NCBI GenBank assembly: GCA_938023035.1
Contig: CALIDI010000023.1
Span: forward strand, 1-64,000
Source of the DNA: an uncultured Leptolyngbyaceae cyanobacterium
Lineage (GTDB): Bacteria; Cyanobacteriota; Cyanobacteriia; Leptolyngbyales; Leptolyngbyaceae
DNA length: 64,000 bases
Direction of reading: 5' to 3'
Every line of letters starts with the position of its first letter. The first letter of the stretch is position 1. Positions 43,944 through 53,265 of this stretch are shown here, piece by piece. The notes beneath the pieces were generated by a model, which did not search any database, was not told the DNA's origin, and saw nothing but the letters and a program-made list of their open reading frames with translations. The position numbers and the translations under genes were made by a program.

Positions 43944-45539
43944 TCAAAGACCTTGAAAGCTCCTTAGCAATGGCTCAAACACCTGGGCTTTCACAACCGG
44001 CTGGAACATTTTGCTGAAACGAGGCTCCACCGACTCGCCGTAATAGGTTCCTTGCCAATTTGAGAATGCCGACTGGACTGTTTCAGCAGTGAGGCGTGGA
44101 GTACCTGAAACGGCAAAGTTTTTGAAGGTGGAGATGAGCGAAGATGCATCTGTCACTGCGGCATCATTGCTAGCGGGTTGGAGTGCGATCGCCTGAACTA
44201 ACTGACGAATCAATTGACTCGTGGATGCATCCAACCCAACGCCACTCATCAAACTTTGCTGTAGCCAACCCAAGGCCTTGACTCCCAGCCAAGCAGTTGC
44301 CTTACCAAGGGATATTTCTTGCCCCAAAGGAGTCGAAAGTCCCTCAGAGTCAAAGGTGTGGAAGCTTGTGTAAATTTCCTGGCGGCTCATCATCTCAACC
44401 ATTTGGCGATAGCCTCCGAACCAAATCCGCACTCCCCACTCATAGACCTGACTATTTTCCACCATGGTTTCCAGTTCTCTGGAAAGATCCTGCGTCAGTT
44501 GTTGACTGGCCGCATTGGCATGGTCTGTCAGCCAACCCACTGGCTTCCCTAATCGATCCGCTAATGCCTGCCGTGATTGCTCAACCAAAGCCGATAAATC
44601 AAGATTAAGATTCATTGCATTGGGAGCCAGATCCCACCCGATCACATCCATTGCGCGCAGGTCGATATCCGAAACCAGCATCCGGCTGCCCAGACCCAGA
44701 GTTGGGTTCATCACACCCATCGTTCCTTGCTTCCAGTGGCTTGCTTGGTAGCCATCACCGCCTAGCCTCCGCATATCTTTGCCAGTAGAAAACTGGCCCA
44801 CACTACTCCAGCCACCATCCACTGAAAAATAAGGATTGCCACCGACAGACAGATCAATCCAACTGTCACCGGAGCCAGCCTGACTCCGACTTGCAGCCGA
44901 GAACCGGAACATATCAAGGGGAGTCGCATGGCCGAGGTGACCGGTCAATGAGGCATAAAAGTCGCTCGCTGATGCAACCTCGGTCAGCCAACCAGGCTTA
45001 TCAACCCCACTCACGAACCCCAGGACATGACTAATTTCATGAACAGCCGTACTTAAAAAATCTAATGCTTGGCTAGAGTCAGGGCCTAAAGTATAGTCAT
45101 AGCTCCAGGAAAAAGGAGAACGCCACGACAAGCTGCCCAACACGACATAGCCATCTAGAGCTGTATCCTGAGCAGGTAACATGCCCAGAGCTTTGGCATT
45201 AGCACGGGTCATGTTCAAGGTCTCGTTGTTATCAACCTTGTAGCCACGGATCAGCGCTGTGAATTTGTCAGGTTGTAGATGCAAGAATGCGCTCTGGTCA
45301 TCAGCGGAGGTGCGATCATTCGCCAATTGGGTTCGCCAGTTTTCATAGCGCTGGTAAGCATGAATCCCTGGTAAGGCACCGCCAATGGTGCCCGCTGGCA
45401 AATCGCTGCTGACACCAACATGCAGATTGATGGTGACATCATCCTTTAAGTAGGACGACCAAATGCGGCCAGCGGTCTCAAAGCCGACCATTTGTTCAAG
45501 GGTCGTACCCGGTGCGTAGCTAAAGTTAAAAGTGACCAT
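43944..45539 (-). CDS. Metzincin-like metalloprotease (NF038122 type)
   Basis: 531 residues. The zinc site is LSTAVHEISHVLGFVSG, with H167, E168, H171 and the Gly turn of metzincins; a possible Met-turn is WKQGTMGVMNPTLG. N-terminal sequence FNFSYAPGTTLEQMVGFETA and the Ser/Trp-rich PFSWSYDYTLG fit the NF038122 family of cyanobacterial metalloproteases, which carry no classical signal and may leave by type I secretion. The C-terminal 200 residues are helical and unlike RTX repeats. It heads the minus-strand run leading into the TPS-CHAT genes, although 584 nt and a repeat separate it from the next frame. Substrate unknown. Confidence 0.82.
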   Translation of the reverse strand: MVTFNFSYAPGTTLEQMVGFETAGRIWSSYLKDDVTINLHVGVSSDLPAGTIGGALPGIHAYQRYENWRTQLANDRTSADDQSAFLHLQPDKFTALIRGYKVDNNETLNMTRANAKALGMLPAQDTALDGYVVLGSLSWRSPFSWSYDYTLGPDSSQALDFLSTAVHEISHVLGFVSGVDKPGWLTEVASASDFYASLTGHLGHATPLDMFRFSAASRSQAGSGDSWIDLSVGGNPYFSVDGGWSSVGQFSTGKDMRRLGGDGYQASHWKQGTMGVMNPTLGLGSRMLVSDIDLRAMDVIGWDLAPNAMNLNLDLSALVEQSRQALADRLGKPVGWLTDHANAASQQLTQDLSRELETMVENSQVYEWGVRIWFGGYRQMVEMMSRQEIYTSFHTFDSEGLSTPLGQEISLGKATAWLGVKALGWLQQSLMSGVGLDASTSQLIRQLVQAIALQPASNDAAVTDASSLISTFKNFAVSGTPRLTAETVQSAFSNWQGTYYGESVEPRFSKMFQPVVKAQVFEPLLRSFQGL

Positions 45540-46323
45540 AGTAGTTGTGACGATGAGAAAGAGACAACGACTTCTGAGCGGTTTGGGAGAATAGGTGCCC
45601 TAACACAGCGCAGATATGGGAAAAGTCCAGTGATACGTAACTAATATTACTGGATTACCATTTTGCCAGTACGGTAGAAATACAGGTTTTAACTCACCGA
45701 AGGATTTTTAAGCTTTGAGCAAGTCCTTGCTGAGAGCCGCTTCTGCTAATGACTTGTGATTGCAAGTCAGCCAAAGAAACGCCATTTGGCTGGTAATTTT
45801 ATGACTTTTGGGAATCGCCTTTCTACTGAGGATTTGCGTTAAAAAATAAAGCCTTCAAGAATCCTCAAGCTTTATTAGTGAAAATATGGATTGAATAGGC
45901 TCAAAGTGTTCAATCGCGATGCTAGATCGGCTTTCTGACTAAATATCTGACTCAGTAGCTGGACGAATCAAGTTGAAGCGGATTGCGGGGGGTGGATGGG
46001 GTGAAACCCCTTGCCTGAGGATGCAACTTCCACTCTTCCTTGCTTACAGTTAGTTAGTCATTAGGACTAATCACTTAGTTGCTCCTATGGGAAACGCAAC
46101 AACAGCGATCGCAACCACGAACTCTGTTGTCTAGAGAGGTTCACGCAAACTCTAGTGGTCAACAAAACTCTACTAAGACCATGCTTGAACAAAGGCCTTG
46201 GTCTGCAGTCCTTTGTTCCCCTGTAAGTGAGGGGATTGCATGTGAGGGAAGGGGATTAGGGATGAAGGAAAAAGATTGGTTCGTCAATCAGACTAAACCA
46301 GTCTCCTTTAAGGAGAGGATAAA
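45540..46323. other. Intergenic region
   Basis: 784 nt. There is an inverted repeat CCAGT(17 nt)ACTGG at 45627-45653 close to the metalloprotease start, a GCTTTATT hairpin-like pair near 45845-45876, an R3-type repeat (45958-46077) and a TCTCCT/AGGAGA dyad just before the cruG stop. An open frame at 46079-46327 was not accepted as a gene. Confidence 0.5.
45958..46077 (+). repeat. Dispersed intergenic repeat R3, copy 2
   Basis: It shares with 22813-22933 the block order: G-rich middle, then ACTCTTCCTTGCTTACAGTT and CATTAGGACT. Confidence 0.6.
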
Positions 46324-47556
46324 CTAGAGATAACTCCTGCCACGCCATTGCTTGGGGGTTTGCAAGGTTGACAGCAAGATTCTCACAGCCGCCAGCGGAT
46401 CGGTCAGAGGTGATAGCCAGAACAGCCAGGAGTAGCGGGCTTGGGACAGGTCATAAGAGGAAAGAATCGCCCCATTGAGTAGGCAGCGGATCAGCAGCCA
46501 ACCCAGATTTAGCCCGAATAGCAGGGAGGTAGTTGGCATCAGGGAGTGCGTCATCACGCCTGGCAGCAACCAAAAAAACACCCATAAAGGACAAAATTGC
46601 ACAGCGAACAGCAACCCCAGGTCTCCCCAGGTTTGGGCGGGGGTCGCCGCATCTTTTAAATCCAGCGATCGCCCCCATTCCCGCCAGGTTTCAGCGGCTC
46701 CCTCATACATCCGCACCTTGAGCAGATTTGCCCCGTCTAAAAAGCCAACAGTTGCCCCAGTTGCCGCCAGATAGCGTGCCAGGGTGACATCATCACAAAA
46801 TGACCACCGTGCAGGAGTATAGCCCCCGACCATCGCCAGTTGCGATCGCCGACAGAAAAAGCACTGGCCGTTAGCCATCACCCGTTCAGGCCGATTGCCC
46901 CGCTCTCCAGCTGCCCCAAAACGGTAGAGCAGCGTCATTAACAGCGCTGGTTGCAACAGCAACTCTCCGGGATAGAGCAAGATAAAGCGAGGTGAAAGTG
47001 TGATCAGGTCATAGCCCTCTGCCTCAGCAGTATGGATTAAACTGGCAACCAACCCAGGCTGAGGCTGGGTATCTGCATCAATCCCTAAAATCCACTCACT
47101 CTCAGAGGAGCTGGCAAGAAATCCATTGTGCAAAGCCCAGGGCCGCCCTACCCAGTCAACCGGCAGAGGCGGGTCATTGATTAAACGAAACCGAGGATCC
47201 CGGGCGGCTATCGCTTTAACTTGGTCGGGGGTGCCATCCTCTGAGTAGCTGTCTACCACGATGACTTCCCGAACTTCATAGCTCTGGCGACTTAACCCCT
47301 CCAAACAAGGGGAAATCCGTTCTGCTTCGTTAAGGGTGGGAACTACCACACTTACTTTTCCCAGGTCTTTTACCTGAGGCTGCTGTGGCTGTAGGGGGGG
47401 ATAACGTAAAGCCCCTCGAAGCATTCGAGAAAGGGCGATCGCAAAGGCCGGCAGTTGTAACAGTAACAGCAGAAACCCACTAACACTGATGAGGAGATTT
47501 TGGGCTGAGGCCTCAGCGATAGAACCGGTTAAGACAAGGATAACTAGCACAGTCAA
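46324..47556 (-). CDS. cruG: Carotenoid 2'-O-glycosyltransferase CruG (GT2)
   Basis: 410 residues; start is TTG 47556 or GTG 47550 and remains unsure. An N-terminal membrane helix leads to a GT2 domain (VSVVVPTLNEAERISPCLEG, GIDADTQPQPGLV with the DxD, and VMANGQCFFCRRS, CDDVTLARYLAA), then about three C-terminal membrane helices (VQFCPLWVFFWLLPG ...). CruG transfers fucose or rhamnose to the 2'-hydroxyl of myxol in myxoxanthophyll synthesis. Its place directly after cruF (about 150 nt) on the same strand supports the call and a shared operon. Confidence 0.85.
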   Translation of the reverse strand: MTVLVILVLTGSIAEASAQNLLISVSGFLLLLLQLPAFAIALSRMLRGALRYPPLQPQQPQVKDLGKVSVVVPTLNEAERISPCLEGLSRQSYEVREVIVVDSYSEDGTPDQVKAIAARDPRFRLINDPPLPVDWVGRPWALHNGFLASSSESEWILGIDADTQPQPGLVASLIHTAEAEGYDLITLSPRFILLYPGELLLQPALLMTLLYRFGAAGERGNRPERVMANGQCFFCRRSQLAMVGGYTPARWSFCDDVTLARYLAATGATVGFLDGANLLKVRMYEGAAETWREWGRSLDLKDAATPAQTWGDLGLLFAVQFCPLWVFFWLLPGVMTHSLMPTTSLLFGLNLGWLLIRCLLNGAILSSYDLSQARYSWLFWLSPLTDPLAAVRILLSTLQTPKQWRGRSYL

Positions 47557-47704
47557 ATGACAATGAAGAAAAAGGCAAACCTACCAGATAACAGAAACGC
47601 AGAATGGGCACAGAAAGCACCACAATCCAGCCCATCCTAGCGGAATCCACGCTTTTCAGGTAAATCTCGCACGAGAAACGAATTAATTAGGATCTGAGCA
47701 CCAT

Positions 47705-48634
47705 TTACTTCGTTGAAGCCGATGCAGGAATTCCCACCGGCTGAGAAGTGGTCGCATTAACCACTGGGGTTACCTCTGAAGCAGGGGCAGTAGGAGGCAC
47801 TGCACACCAGAGTGCGATCGCAGGAACCACCCCTAAAGCCACACTGATCAAGGTCGGGATCCAATACCGAGAATCTAGCTGCACCAGAGTAATCACAGCT
47901 CCAAAGCTAAAGTTGACAAGGTAAATCACCAGCGGTAGCCACAGTTGGGAGCGCGTCAGTTGAAGACTCACCCCCCGCCAGAGCAAAGCCCCTACTCCCA
48001 TAAACACAGCACCAGTGCCCAGCCAACCCGTTAAGTTGCGGTAGGGCATACCAAAAAACTCCCCGGGATCTTGAAATTCCCAGAAAGGGTAGGGGGTCTG
48101 ACTCATCGCTGGATCCAGGACAAAATCCCAGGCGGTGAGTAACAGTGCCCCTAGGGCGATCGCCCCGCCCTCCTTAAACCACCCCTTGACTCCTTTGCTG
48201 TCTAAAGCGGCCCGGGCCAACACATAAGTGGAAAACCCAACATAAAACCAGGAAAGCGGAATCGTAAACGGTACCAGCCCAGCGACCTTGTAGCCCAAAC
48301 CATTGAGATAGGCATAGTGGCCAAAAGGAAAACCTGTACTGGTTCCAAGCAATTCACTCCCCAGCGACAACAGCACCGCGGGTAGCATAAAGCTGAGCCA
48401 CAAGCGCAGCCCCAATACACGATAGGCGTAGAGAGCCACTGCTAAAGCCCCTAGCAAGATGTAGCCCACACCACCGCCCGCCATACTCCACCCAAAAAGA
48501 GCCTGCCCCGCTGGAGGCAAAGCCGCTACGATAGCAGGGTTTGGCAATACCAGTAATAAACCCGCTAAACCAAACACTAAGGCCAGCACATGACCTAATA
48601 AACAAGATCGCTCGATTGCGACTAGGGGCTTCAT
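47705..48634 (-). CDS. cruF: Carotenoid 1',2'-hydratase CruF
   Basis: 309 residues with about eight membrane helices. The family motifs are SELLGTSTGFPFGHYAYLNG, VPFTIPLSWFYVGFSTYVLA and AWDFVLDPAMSQTPYPFWEF, with conserved Asp and Glu that probably form the active site. CruF adds water to the psi end of gamma-carotene-type precursors, making the 1'-hydroxyl of myxol glycosides. RBS GAGGAA lies before ATG 48634. It is followed by cruG, its partner in the pathway. A perfect 22-bp operator-like dyad lies 46 nt upstream. Confidence 0.9.
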   Translation of the reverse strand: MKPLVAIERSCLLGHVLALVFGLAGLLLVLPNPAIVAALPPAGQALFGWSMAGGGVGYILLGALAVALYAYRVLGLRLWLSFMLPAVLLSLGSELLGTSTGFPFGHYAYLNGLGYKVAGLVPFTIPLSWFYVGFSTYVLARAALDSKGVKGWFKEGGAIALGALLLTAWDFVLDPAMSQTPYPFWEFQDPGEFFGMPYRNLTGWLGTGAVFMGVGALLWRGVSLQLTRSQLWLPLVIYLVNFSFGAVITLVQLDSRYWIPTLISVALGVVPAIALWCAVPPTAPASEVTPVVNATTSQPVGIPASASTK

Positions 48635-49088
48635 AGAGATTCCTCAATAAATGGGAGGCTAGCACGTTCACTGCCCTTCAGTTTACAAAAGTTTGTAAAC
48701 TCTTTAAAGCAAGTTGCCTTCATGTTTGGGTGACGCTGATCACTACCGCCAGTTTACTCAGGCCCGCCCAGGCAAGGAAAGAAGATGAGAGATGAACCCC
48801 ACCTTAACCAGTCTGATTGTGACTATAACGTGTCTGCAATGCCAGGGTTGTGGGGATTTGAGTAGAATGGCTGGTAAAGTCTGTCAGCAGGGTTTTCCTT
48901 TCTCTCCAGCAAACAATTAGTTTTTGCACTACCAAATCAGCGACTGACTGGGTTTGCTGGCTTGTCGGCAGAAGAGTAGCATAAGTTACTTTTTATTTTC
49001 AACAAAGCCTCCAGGCCATTGAGGTTGTTTAGTTGTTTAAGTGATAATGACTGGCTCAACTGAATTCGACCGAACCCGGTAGAGGTCT
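48635..49088. other. Divergent intergenic region upstream of cruF
   Basis: 454 nt. Besides the inverted repeat at 48680-48701, no other features were recognised. Confidence 0.5.
48680..48701. promoter_or_regulatory. Perfect 10-2-10 inverted repeat, candidate operator of cruFG
   Basis: AGTTTACAAA-AG-TTTGTAAACT lies 46-67 nt upstream of the cruF start. Such dyads are typical sites for TetR, MarR or LuxR-type dimers. The regulator is unknown. It contains TAC-N8-GTA, which is not the NtcA consensus (GTA-N8-TAC). Confidence 0.55.
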
Positions 49089-49301
49089 ATGGAACTGGTT
49101 GTTTTATTCGCCGCGATCGCCATCTCACTGATTGTGTTTGGCTGGCTCATCAAAATTGTCAAGGCCACAGTCCGCGTCGCCCTATCGACTGCGATTGTGC
49201 TCTTGTTTCTCCTGGTAGTTTTTGGCATCGGGCCTGATCAGGTTTTTCAGAAAATGGGGGAAATTTTTCAAACCCTGTGGCGTACCTTTGTTGGTGGGTA
49301 G
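49089..49301 (+). CDS. Small conserved cyanobacterial membrane protein
   Basis: 70 residues with AGAGG 5 nt before ATG. There are two hydrophobic helices (LVVLFAAIAISLIVFGWLI and VALSTAIVLLFLLVVFGIG), then a short amphipathic end (FQKMGEIFQTLWRTFVGG). The pattern looks like a small membrane protein conserved among cyanobacteria, but I know no function. Its stop is 6 nt from the stop of the next, convergent gene. Confidence 0.75.
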   Translation: MELVVLFAAIAISLIVFGWLIKIVKATVRVALSTAIVLLFLLVVFGIGPDQVFQKMGEIFQTLWRTFVGG

Positions 49302-49307
49302 GCGACC

Positions 49308-50087
49308 CTAAGCCGCTCCTGTCAGTACGGGCCAGCCATCTTGAAAGACCAATAACTCTCCCGGCTGAATAGGCGTCCAGGTCTCGTTATCCGTGAGGGG
49401 AGCTGTGGTAATCAGCGCTACGCGATCGCGGGGGGTTGTGAGTTCCTGAAAATCCACTGTCAGATCTGCATCAATGAGGTGAGCCGCGGCAAAGGGTGCC
49501 TGGCGCACGATATAACAAAGTTTTGTCGAGCAATGGGCAAAAAAGTGTTCTCCGTCAGACAAGAGATAGTTAAAGCTGCCTCTGGCTGCAATCGTGTGAG
49601 TCACAGCTTGCAGTACTGGGTAGAGTTGCTTCAAAGGTGGCTTCCCCTCTGGAAAGGTTTGCCTAAGGGTATTCAGGATGCAGCAAAATGCCCGTTCACT
49701 ATCGGTTTGCCCCACCGGAGTGTAGAATCCTACATTCTCAGGGTAAAAATCGGGTAAATCGCCATTGTGGGCAAAAATCCAGTAGCGCCCCCACAGTTCG
49801 CGTTGAAAGGGGTGACAATTTTCCAAAGCGACTGCGCCAAACGTTGCTTTACGAATGTGAGCAATCACATGGGTCGATTTGATTGGGTAACGGCGCACCA
49901 AATCGGCCACTGGTGAAGTCACTGACGATTTCTCATCCAGAAATATGCGACAGCCTGCACCCTCAAAGAAGGCAATGCCCCAGCCATCCCGATGCTCATC
50001 CGTTTTTCCCCCCCGTGCTGAGAACCCCTCAAAGGAGAAACAGATATCGGTGGGTACGTTGCTGTTCATTCCCAGCAGTTGGCACAT
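49308..50087 (-). CDS. Class II glutamine amidotransferase (YafJ-like)
   Basis: 259 residues. The nucleophile Cys2 (MCQLLGMN) follows the initiator Met. Further marks are the loop DEHRDGWGIAFFE, the Arg in HVIAHIRKATFG, the Asn-Gly oxyanion pair in IFAHNGDL, and QTDSERAFCCIL. It should cleave glutamine to glutamate and ammonia, but no synthetase domain is attached; YafJ-type proteins stand alone and their ammonia acceptor is unknown. The EgtC relative acts on gamma-glutamyl ergothioneine intermediates; no egt genes are near. Confidence 0.88.
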   Translation of the reverse strand: MCQLLGMNSNVPTDICFSFEGFSARGGKTDEHRDGWGIAFFEGAGCRIFLDEKSSVTSPVADLVRRYPIKSTHVIAHIRKATFGAVALENCHPFQRELWGRYWIFAHNGDLPDFYPENVGFYTPVGQTDSERAFCCILNTLRQTFPEGKPPLKQLYPVLQAVTHTIAARGSFNYLLSDGEHFFAHCSTKLCYIVRQAPFAAAHLIDADLTVDFQELTTPRDRVALITTAPLTDNETWTPIQPGELLVFQDGWPVLTGAA

Positions 50088-50120
50088 AGAAGCAGTATTG
50101 TGAATGCATGAACCGTTGGC

Positions 50121-50492
50121 TCAATGATTGTAATGCGCTCGCCCAACTTCTAGAAAACCCAATCCATTTTGGTGACGCTCGATGGTTAAAATTTGGGCGA
50201 TCGCCTCTGGCATATCTTCTAAACCAGTATCGGCTTCGCTAGCCTGAACGGGGGAATTAAAAGTATAGCTGGGGTCACATTCACCTGTATCGTAGACCTG
50301 TAGAACCCATTTATCTGGCAACCCTTCAACGCCAATCTCAACGATATACCAGGTTTCTCCAACAGAGCGCACGCTTAACACGGAGAACCACTCCTGGTCA
50401 TCGGGGGTGACTTCTAGATCATTCATCAGGAACGCGATCGCTTGTTGTCCTACTTCGGTTGAATTGAACTCTGCAATCATTTCAGCCTCCAT
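50121..50492 (-). CDS. Conserved hypothetical protein
   Basis: 123 acidic residues, no membrane segment. Sequence such as VRSVGETWYIVEIGVEGLPD and KWVLQVYDTGECDPSYTF suggests a small beta-sheet domain. I do not recognise the family. It starts 9 nt after the stop of the next small gene on the same strand (50502-50750), so the two form one transcript. A second Met at codon 5 is an alternative start. Confidence 0.75.
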   Translation of the reverse strand: MEAEMIAEFNSTEVGQQAIAFLMNDLEVTPDDQEWFSVLSVRSVGETWYIVEIGVEGLPDKWVLQVYDTGECDPSYTFNSPVQASEADTGLEDMPEAIAQILTIERHQNGLGFLEVGRAHYNH

Positions 50493-50501
50493 CCAGATTG
50501 A

Positions 50502-50750
50502 CTATTCCGGTGACACTTGGGGGTAAAGTCCCAGTTCTTTGCTCAATTGCCGCGCCATAAAAATCAAAAATTTCGCCGCATCTTGATTATCTTGATGAGC
50601 CATCATGGTTGCGACTTGCATCAAGGCTTTCACCAGACCGGCATCTATTAAATCCGGCTGACTGTCTAATATGGCTGGCTCTTGACCGCTAGGACACTGG
50701 AGCAGTTGGTCGATGAGCTGAAAGTATCGGTCTTGTAAAGAATTTGACAT
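50502..50750 (-). CDS. Small helical protein resembling the N-terminal module of cyanobacterial TPR proteins
   Basis: 82 residues, all-helical. The pattern RYFQLIDQLLQCPSGQEPAI then LIDAGLVKALMQVATMMAHQ resembles a module I associate with the N-terminus of many large cyanobacterial TPR and CHAT proteins; here it stands alone. Function unknown. It precedes the 123-residue gene by 9 nt on the same strand. Confidence 0.7.
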   Translation of the reverse strand: MSNSLQDRYFQLIDQLLQCPSGQEPAILDSQPDLIDAGLVKALMQVATMMAHQDNQDAAKFLIFMARQLSKELGLYPQVSPE

Positions 50751-50960
50751 AATGGGTTAAAGTCTCATAGTTTGAGTAAACTTGGCGCTTGTATCACGAT
50801 CGCCAAGTTGCTTAGCACATCAAAGATTAAGGAGACTGGGAGCATTGTCCTTAATCAAGTAGCGATGGCCATATTTCATCAAAGCAGGATTCTACCCAAT
50901 AGAATTCTTGCGAGATAGTTTAGACTATGCAACAGCGAACCACACCAAGTTATGTGAAGA

Positions 50961-51593
50961 CTAAAAATTTCTGGCCCGATGTTGCGTTGGATCAAACTCA
51001 AACCGTTGAGAGTGGTGGGTTTCACCGTAGAGGCTAAAAGTTACCGTGGGTTCATTGCCGATGGCTCTTACAGAATGAATCGCTCCTGGAGTAAAACTGA
51101 TAATGTCTCCCGGTAGCACAATAACCTCTGCTGTTGGCTCAACCCAATCAGGAAATTGGGGATTCAGCATCCGCTTCCACAGCGTATTTTTTTCTTCTCC
51201 TTTGAGCACTGCCACAACGCCCCAAGTTCCGTGATTATGCACAGTCGATTGAGTCCCGGGTGGGTAAGTAGCTACCTGCACCGTCAGCGGATAGCCAATT
51301 TCGTCATAAAGCATGGTCACTGCTGTTTGACCAGCTTGCGCCGGAGTCGGACGTTGAGTTTGAATCCAATAAGAATTGGTCACTAACCGCCGCACTAGTA
51401 AACGCAATTGGGGCAGGCAATGGGTTTCATTAGTTGCATTCTCCAGTACATCTTCCACTTCAGTCAAAAAGCGATGGAAACGGTAAGGGGTTCGCAGTAA
51501 ATCCCATTCCCGAGCGGGTTTACACACTTGCCATTGCCCTTCTTCAGTCACCAACAAATCTCGATATTTCATTGCGACTTCAACCATCGGCAC
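50961..51593 (-). CDS. Cupin, cysteine-dioxygenase-like
   Basis: 210 residues. Cupin motif 1 is TVHNHGTWGVVAVLKGEEKN with two His and a Glu that bind metal, and motif 2 is LPGDIISFTPGAIHSVRAIG with the third His. Size and arrangement resemble the cysteine/thiol dioxygenase group, but the Cys-Tyr crosslink residues could not be confirmed and the substrate is open. The GTG start at 51593 overlaps the upstream stop codon (TAGTG), with GGAGG 4 nt before it; ATG 51587 is an alternative. The overlap implies translational coupling with the TPR-like gene. Confidence 0.8.
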   Translation of the reverse strand: MPMVEVAMKYRDLLVTEEGQWQVCKPAREWDLLRTPYRFHRFLTEVEDVLENATNETHCLPQLRLLVRRLVTNSYWIQTQRPTPAQAGQTAVTMLYDEIGYPLTVQVATYPPGTQSTVHNHGTWGVVAVLKGEEKNTLWKRMLNPQFPDWVEPTAEVIVLPGDIISFTPGAIHSVRAIGNEPTVTFSLYGETHHSQRFEFDPTQHRARNF

Positions 51594-52102
51594 TATTCCT
51601 CCTCTTCTTCAATAGGATGGGTCAAAATCTGCAAAACGGTAGCCGCGCCAAACTCTCTACGATCATCAATATCGCTCACACGACGGCTGATGATTTTAGC
51701 CTCATCTATTGCGCCTAACCGAGCTAAAACCAGACCAGAAGCGGCGTAGGCATTTAGGTACAGGCGTATATTTGGCTCTTCCTTGCGCTGCTGCAAAATC
51801 GGTGCCAGCACATTCCAATCATTGGGCAGTTTTTCTAACTGCTGAATTTGATCCATCAGTTGATTGGCAATTTGCAGGGCAGCGGCATCATTACGTTTGT
51901 AGAAAAAGTAGCGGTAAGCCGCAACAAGAACATCTAGAGACTGGTTGGCGATCGCCAATGCCCGCTGGATATAGCTCTGGGACAGGGTCGTATCTTCCCA
52001 GGTGTTGGCTGCTGCAATCAACAGCCGCTTCACCTCAACGGGCAAGTGATACCAAGAGACGAGGGGTTCATCGTAAGAGGAGCGCGGCAAACAAACTTGC
52101 AT
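51593..52102 (-). CDS. TPR-like hypothetical protein coupled to the cupin gene
   Basis: 169 residues from ATG 52102; a TTG three codons earlier is open too. The protein is helical with repeat-like segments (SYIQRALAIANQSLDVLVAA, AALQIANQLMDQIQQLEKLP, GLVLARLGAIDEAKIISRRV), and ends in a run of Glu. This fits a small tetratricopeptide-type fold that could serve as partner to the cupin encoded next. I know no function. Confidence 0.75.
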   Translation of the reverse strand: MQVCLPRSSYDEPLVSWYHLPVEVKRLLIAAANTWEDTTLSQSYIQRALAIANQSLDVLVAAYRYFFYKRNDAAALQIANQLMDQIQQLEKLPNDWNVLAPILQQRKEEPNIRLYLNAYAASGLVLARLGAIDEAKIISRRVSDIDDRREFGAATVLQILTHPIEEEEE

Positions 52103-53265
52103 TGGTTTCAATCCCTGACATGAAAATGGGGCAAGCTCAAATCAACGGAAAAGCAAGATCTCAGGCACAATTTCCCTTAAGAAAAATCTGTAATCCAACC
52201 AGAATAACTGTGGAATCCCCATGAAAAAACTGGTTGCCTATGATTGCTTATAGCAGACGGGGTAAAGCTCAGGGGTGCTACTCAAGGGCTACATCGAGTC
52301 ATGGCCATTAATTTTGTACTCAACCGTTCAACCCCCTTTACTAGCGAGAATTGAAGTAAGAACCAGGGAGAAGGTTCGGGTATTTTTCATCCACGTCATG
52401 AGTTTTTATGGGTGTGGGCACTAGTATTTTCCTGCTTCCTATAGAACTGGATGCGCTGACAAAACGGCTGAAACCAAAGTCGGGTGCATGTCACTTTTGC
52501 CCTCACCCTTGTCTAGTATGCCCGGATTACTCTAATCCCTCTCTCAATTTGGGAGGGGGACTTTGAGATGGCTCTGCTCCCCTTCTCCCAACCTCGCGGA
52601 GAAGGGTTAGGGGATGAGGGCATGTAAAGGTGACATGCTCTCACCGAAGTTTACCTGTACAAACTCGATATCTGGGTTTTCCGTAGCCCATGCAGGCACC
52701 TTTGAGTCATCTCACTGCGGTTTTAACTATTTTTAACCATCCAGAAGAAAAGATTGGCCAGTCAGCTAGATAGAACTTACTTTTGATAGGTCACCGCCGC
52801 AAATGAGAACACAAAACTTGACTCAAGTTCAGGCTAAAAATTTGCCTCGCAAAGAAATGTCAGGCTCTGAACCGGCTCTAGCTCAACAGACTTTTAATCA
52901 CTCTTTTATTTAGTCAAATTCAACTGTCAGGAACAATCATAAAAGTAATGATTTAATAACATTTATACTGGTAAAAAGCATTACAAGTTAGAAGGCTGAA
53001 TGGCTTATTATAACGGCATCAAAGAGCTAATCTTAAGAAATTATTTAATCGTTTGATCTGAACAAATTAGATGTTTGTTTTTATTTAAGCTGGTGCTCAC
53101 AAGTAAAAGAAGACACCTCTCTAATTAGGAGGAACCATTGGGAATGTTTTGGTATTTTTGCCCCCTGAAAACTCAGGAGGTTTAACGGTGTTTGATTTTC
53201 CTGTTCTGGGCTAACGTTTCCAGCAGGCGCGTTGCTCATCTTCGGTATTAGGCCAGGTCTAGCTT
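52103..53265. other. Long intergenic region upstream of the first CnfR-type gene
   Basis: 1163 nt. It contains R1 copy D (52485-52642), an AT-rich stretch (about 52700-53110) and a CCTGA-AAAC-TCAGG hairpin at 53164-53177 about 90 nt before the gene. The part from about 52350 onward is related to the region before the second CnfR-type gene. No small gene was seen. Confidence 0.6.
52485..52642 (+). repeat. MITE-like palindromic repeat R1, copy D (complete ends)
   Basis: The best complete copy, 158 nt. The left end TGCATGTCACTTTTGCCCTC and right end GAGGGCATGTAAAGGTGACA then TGC are inverted repeats; inside are AATTTGGGAGGGGGACTTTG and CTCCCCTTCTCCCAACC palindromic parts. Confidence 0.85.

Noticed and set aside
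46079-46327. Plus-strand frame of 82 codons upstream of the cruG stop
   Set aside because: Composition is that of repeat-rich intergenic DNA, there is no ribosome site, and it starts beside an R3 repeat.
48680-48701. NtcA site upstream of cruF
   Set aside because: The spacing of 8 is right, but the half-sites are TAC...GTA, the reverse of the NtcA consensus GTA-N8-TAC, and no -10 box stands at the right distance.
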